Positions 60,912 through 64,000 of a DNA stretch of 64,000 bases are shown piece by piece (the first letter of the stretch is position 1; every line of letters begins with the position of its first letter). The stretch covers positions 496,001-560,000 of the forward strand of contig NW_002476250.1 of NCBI RefSeq assembly GCF_000189635.1. The letters run 5' to 3'. This DNA is from Tetrahymena thermophila SB210 (lineage: Eukaryota > Ciliophora > Oligohymenophorea > Hymenostomatida > Tetrahymenidae). Both the position numbers and the translations under genes were made by a program. The notes beneath the pieces are model-generated. The model was not told the origin of the DNA, searched no databases, and saw nothing but the letters and a program-made list of their open reading frames with translations.

Positions 60912-62369
60912 TTAACATGCAATAAACTTAACTTCTTTCTGAATATGATTTTTATTTCTAAAATAAATAATAATAAATATGTTTATTTTCCAATATTCAA
61001 ATCAGTAAATTAATAACCAAAATCAATTTCAATTATATTATTTTGTTGTTTATATAGCCTATTTATTAAGAGTCTTCATATGTAATGTTTTTAATTTATT
61101 ATAAAATTACATTTATGTTATTATATACCTCAAATAATATTATTTAATCTTTAATATTTTTATTCTTTTTACATTTATGAGGATAAGAATATAGAAAAAT
61201 AGAAAAACAAAGCATAAGCATAATTAATTAATATATACTACTTAGTCTAGACAATCTAAGATTCTATTATATTTTTAAGTAACCAAAAATAATTTATTGA
61301 TAGTCATCTCAAAAATAAAAATTGATAATAATTATGCATGAGCTAAATATTAATAATGATGGCAAATCCACTTTTCTATGTCTATTATCATACTAGATTA
61401 ATACCATCTATCTAATTAAACTCTTTAATCATTTTAAATCTATTTTTACCCATTCTCATCTGATGCTCAATCTATTTTTTTTCCCATAAAAATACTTCTT
61501 TAAAATGTACATTTATTTCATCAAAAAAATAGATTTATTATATAAAATTAAATTACAGATTAAAAATTTTTTCTGGGAATTTAGGCGTTAGTTTAGAACT
61601 ATTTTTGTAAATACTATTTTAGATTTGATTTGGTTGGCTATTTATTAAATGTTTCATTTATAAAAAAAATCATTAATTAAGAGTTTTAATGATTGAAAAC
61701 AAAGATTAAAAAATATTTGTAAAGGCTATGCAAATTTCAATTTAAAAATGATGCAAATAAATAATGTAAGAACTTCTTCTTTAGTGTATGCGAATTTAAG
61801 TGTTTCTCTGTAAAATCTCAATACTGAGAGCTATAGTTGAGAGTAACGCTTTGGCTTTGACATGAATAAAATATGAACTTTTTTTACTTTTGCTATATTA
61901 AATAAGAAATAGAATATTGATAGAAATAAACTATGTTGAATTAATTAATTTTATAATCTTGCTATTAATTAAAAAGAATAATTAACTTGTTATAAAGTAT
62001 TCAATTAAAGTAAAACATAAATATATATATCAAATAATAAAAGATAAATCAGAAGTTTCTAATTTATTTTAGAAAATTATGGCTATCTTATAACGGAATT
62101 AAATTGTGAAGATTCTAGAAGATTTCTATTTTTAATTTAAATTTACTTTTTTAATCTAAAATATTTTCAAAATCATATAGAAAAGGCATTTGATTATCTT
62201 TTTTTCGCTAATTGAATAAAAATTCTAATAATTTTAAAAGCCAAAATCCTTTATATGCTTAAATAAAAGCCCAAAAGCTATAAAAAAAATTAAAAAGAAA
62301 AATCAAAAAGAATTTTACTTTCAGATTTTTATAAAAAAATACAAAAAAGTCTAATTATAAAAACAAAAA
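60912..62369. other. Intergenic region, 1.46 kb
   Basis: AT-rich spacer between two plus-strand genes. A less A/T-pure patch at about 61760-61865 contains a hairpin-forming segment (TCTCAA...TTGAGA) followed by a T7 run and is listed as a finding. No protein gene seen. Confidence 0.5.
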
Positions 62370-64000
62370 ATGGATATTGAAGAAGATAAAGTCAAGGCTG
62401 AAGAATTCAAAACCAAGGGTAACGAGCAATTCAAGAAAAAAGAATATGCTTCCGCAGTTGAAAGTTACACCAATGCCATAAGTACGAATCAACATATTTC
62501 CATCAATTTTTAAATTACATATTAATTATCTTTGTCATACAAAGAAAGAGCATTTGATTTTCTTTTTGAGCACATGAAAATCTTTTAGATAAATTAGTTA
62601 AAGATATCATATTCCAAATTAATTTATATTATTAATAAACAGGTTATGGAAAAAACGAAGCTAGTTATTATGGTAATAGAGCTGCTTGCTATTTAGCAAT
62701 GGAAAAATACTAACTTTGTATTAGTGATTGCAATAAAGCTTTGGAAATAGATTCCAATTTTGCAAAGGCTTATAGAAGAAAAGCCCTTTGTTAGATTTAA
62801 ATGCTCTAGTTCGAAGATGCTTTATTTAACATCAGAAAAGGTATTTAAGCTGATAGCAAAGATGATAACTTAAAGCAAGATCTTTAAGACTGTGAAAGAG
62901 TAATTATTTATTTAAATTTTCAAATATAAAATACTAAATTTTGCTTATCTCCTAAATCAAATACTTAAAATTTTATTTTAATAGTTAAAAAAATAATATG
63001 AAAGATTCTTGAAGTATATGGAAGAAAACTCCTTCAATGATGCTATGTCTGAATTAAACTAAATTACCCAAAAGATTCCTAAAAACATAACACTACTTGT
63101 CAAAAAGGTTATGTGTCTTGCTATGAAGGGTTCAACAGAATAAGCTAGATAAATTTTAATTTAAATTTAAAACCATGAAGAAGTAAAGAATGACTTGTAT
63201 TACCTTCAAGGTATTTGCGAACTATACAGCGGAAAGACGTAATATTATTTACTTTTTATCAAAACAAATAAATTAAAGAATTTTTAAAGTGATAAAGCTA
63301 AGGTTCTTTTCAGATAAGGTATGCAATTCGACCCAGATAATAAAAAATGCAGAGAAGCCCTTAAGAAAGCATAAAGAGTTGAAGAATTAAAGGAAAAGGG
63401 TAATGAAGCTATCAAGGGAAATAATTTTGATGAATCAATTAAAATTTATGATGAAGCACTTTAAGTAGATCCTAATAATAGAAAATTAAACTCAGTCATC
63501 CTCTCAAACAGAGCTTTAGCTTATGTTAAAAAGAAAGAATATAAAAAAGCTCTTGAAGATGTTAACAAGTCTATTGATTTAGACGAAGCATACTTTAGAG
63601 CTTACCTTAGAAGAGCAGATATTAAAATGAAGATGGGAGATTTTGAATCAGCTATCTTCGATTACCAAAAAGTTAAAGAATTAGATGCTTCTTAAAATGT
63701 AGATTAACTCATTAAGGAAGCTAAAATTTAAGCTAAATAAGCTAAAAAGAAAGACTACTATAAAATTTTAGGTGTAGAAAGAGATGCCTCTGATAAAGAA
63801 ATTACAAAGGCATACAGAAAACTTGCCCTTAAATGGCATCCTGATAAAAATTAAGATAACAAAGTAATTTCAATTAAAAAGATATAAAAGACACAATTTT
63901 AATTTTAATTTTTTCAATTCAAAAGGAAGAAGCTGATAAAATTTTCAGAGACATCAATGAAGCTTATTAAGTTCTTAGTGACCCCGAAAAGAAAAGAATG
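62370..64000 (+). CDS. TPR plus J-domain co-chaperone, DNAJC7-like (3' end cut by window)
   Basis: Exons 62370-62481, 62643-62899, 62985-63238, 63290-63863 and 63926-64000+ join in phase to 424 visible residues. TPR motifs fill residues 8-335. Clear units are [40 protein letters not shown] and [19 protein letters not shown], the last followed by [19 protein letters not shown] domain then begins with [20 protein letters not shown] and contains the HPD motif in WHPDKNQ, which stimulates Hsp70 ATPase. Helix IV ([16 protein letters not shown]) is at the window edge. TPR followed by a C-terminal J domain is the DNAJC7/TPR2 layout; the TPRs bind the EEVD tails of Hsp70 and Hsp90 and pass clients between them. 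Codon use is moderately C-rich, in keeping with solid expression. Confidence 0.93.

Noticed and set aside
1-64000. CRISPR arrays, insertion sequences, rRNA or viral genes
   Set aside because: No regularly spaced direct repeats with unique spacers, no transposase, integrase or polymerase motifs and no rRNA-like GC-rich block were found; the window is ordinary eukaryotic nuclear DNA.

Overview
This window looks like macronuclear DNA of an oligohymenophorean ciliate close to Tetrahymena. Almost every long coding frame contains many TAA and TAG codons that must read as glutamine, and every confident gene ends only at TGA. The DNA is very AT-rich. Coding stretches are richer in G+C than the AT-only spacers. 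Most introns are about 45-100 nt, begin GT and end TAG or AAG, and are almost pure A/T. Paramecium-type introns of about 20-35 nt are not the rule here. All coordinates below were read by eye with the ciliate code. Most exon joins were checked by phase, so they are good but not transcript-proven.

Layout, left to right. 1-287 is the C-terminus of an unknown Q/N/S-rich protein (+). About 1468-3382 is a TPR protein (-). A long gene-poor stretch follows to 7.36 kb. At 7358-10107 (-) is a B-box zinc-finger plus WD40 protein, and at 10687-15343 (+) an RCC1-repeat plus coiled-coil protein. 16624-24629 (+) holds two tandem CELF/Bruno-type RNA-binding genes with three RRMs and a WW-like segment; the second carries a long prion-like insert. 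A tRNA-Ala(AGC) (-) and a mitochondrial MiaB/CDK5RAP1-type methylthiotransferase (+) follow. 28319-34186 (-) is one uninterrupted 1955-codon coiled-coil protein with an internal 63-residue tandem duplication. 35287-35874 (+) is a small SKP1-like protein with strong codon bias. 37763-42852 or beyond (-) is a very long protein with a C-terminal kinase and UBA domain.

The right third carries an 826-residue intronless unknown (+), a leucine-rich-repeat gene whose exons match its repeats (+), and a coiled-coil gene of unresolved 5' end (-). It continues with an aldo/keto reductase (+), a Nudix sugar-nucleotide pyrophosphatase (-), a Q/N-rich protein with a possible myristoylation signal (-), a protein kinase with a C-terminal membrane anchor (+), and the start of a TPR plus J-domain co-chaperone (DNAJC7-like, +) cut by the window end.

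Genes are independent units on both strands; there are no operons. Functional themes are RNA binding and tRNA modification, protein kinases, protein-interaction scaffolds (TPR, WD40, RCC1, LRR, coiled coil) and chaperone or ubiquitin-linked folds. No mobile element, CRISPR array or rRNA was recognised. The most unusual items are a candidate poison exon inside a 967-nt intron of the first CELF gene, the prion-like domain of its neighbour, the tail-anchored kinase, the exon-per-repeat LRR gene, and small GC-richer islands that may be non-coding RNAs.
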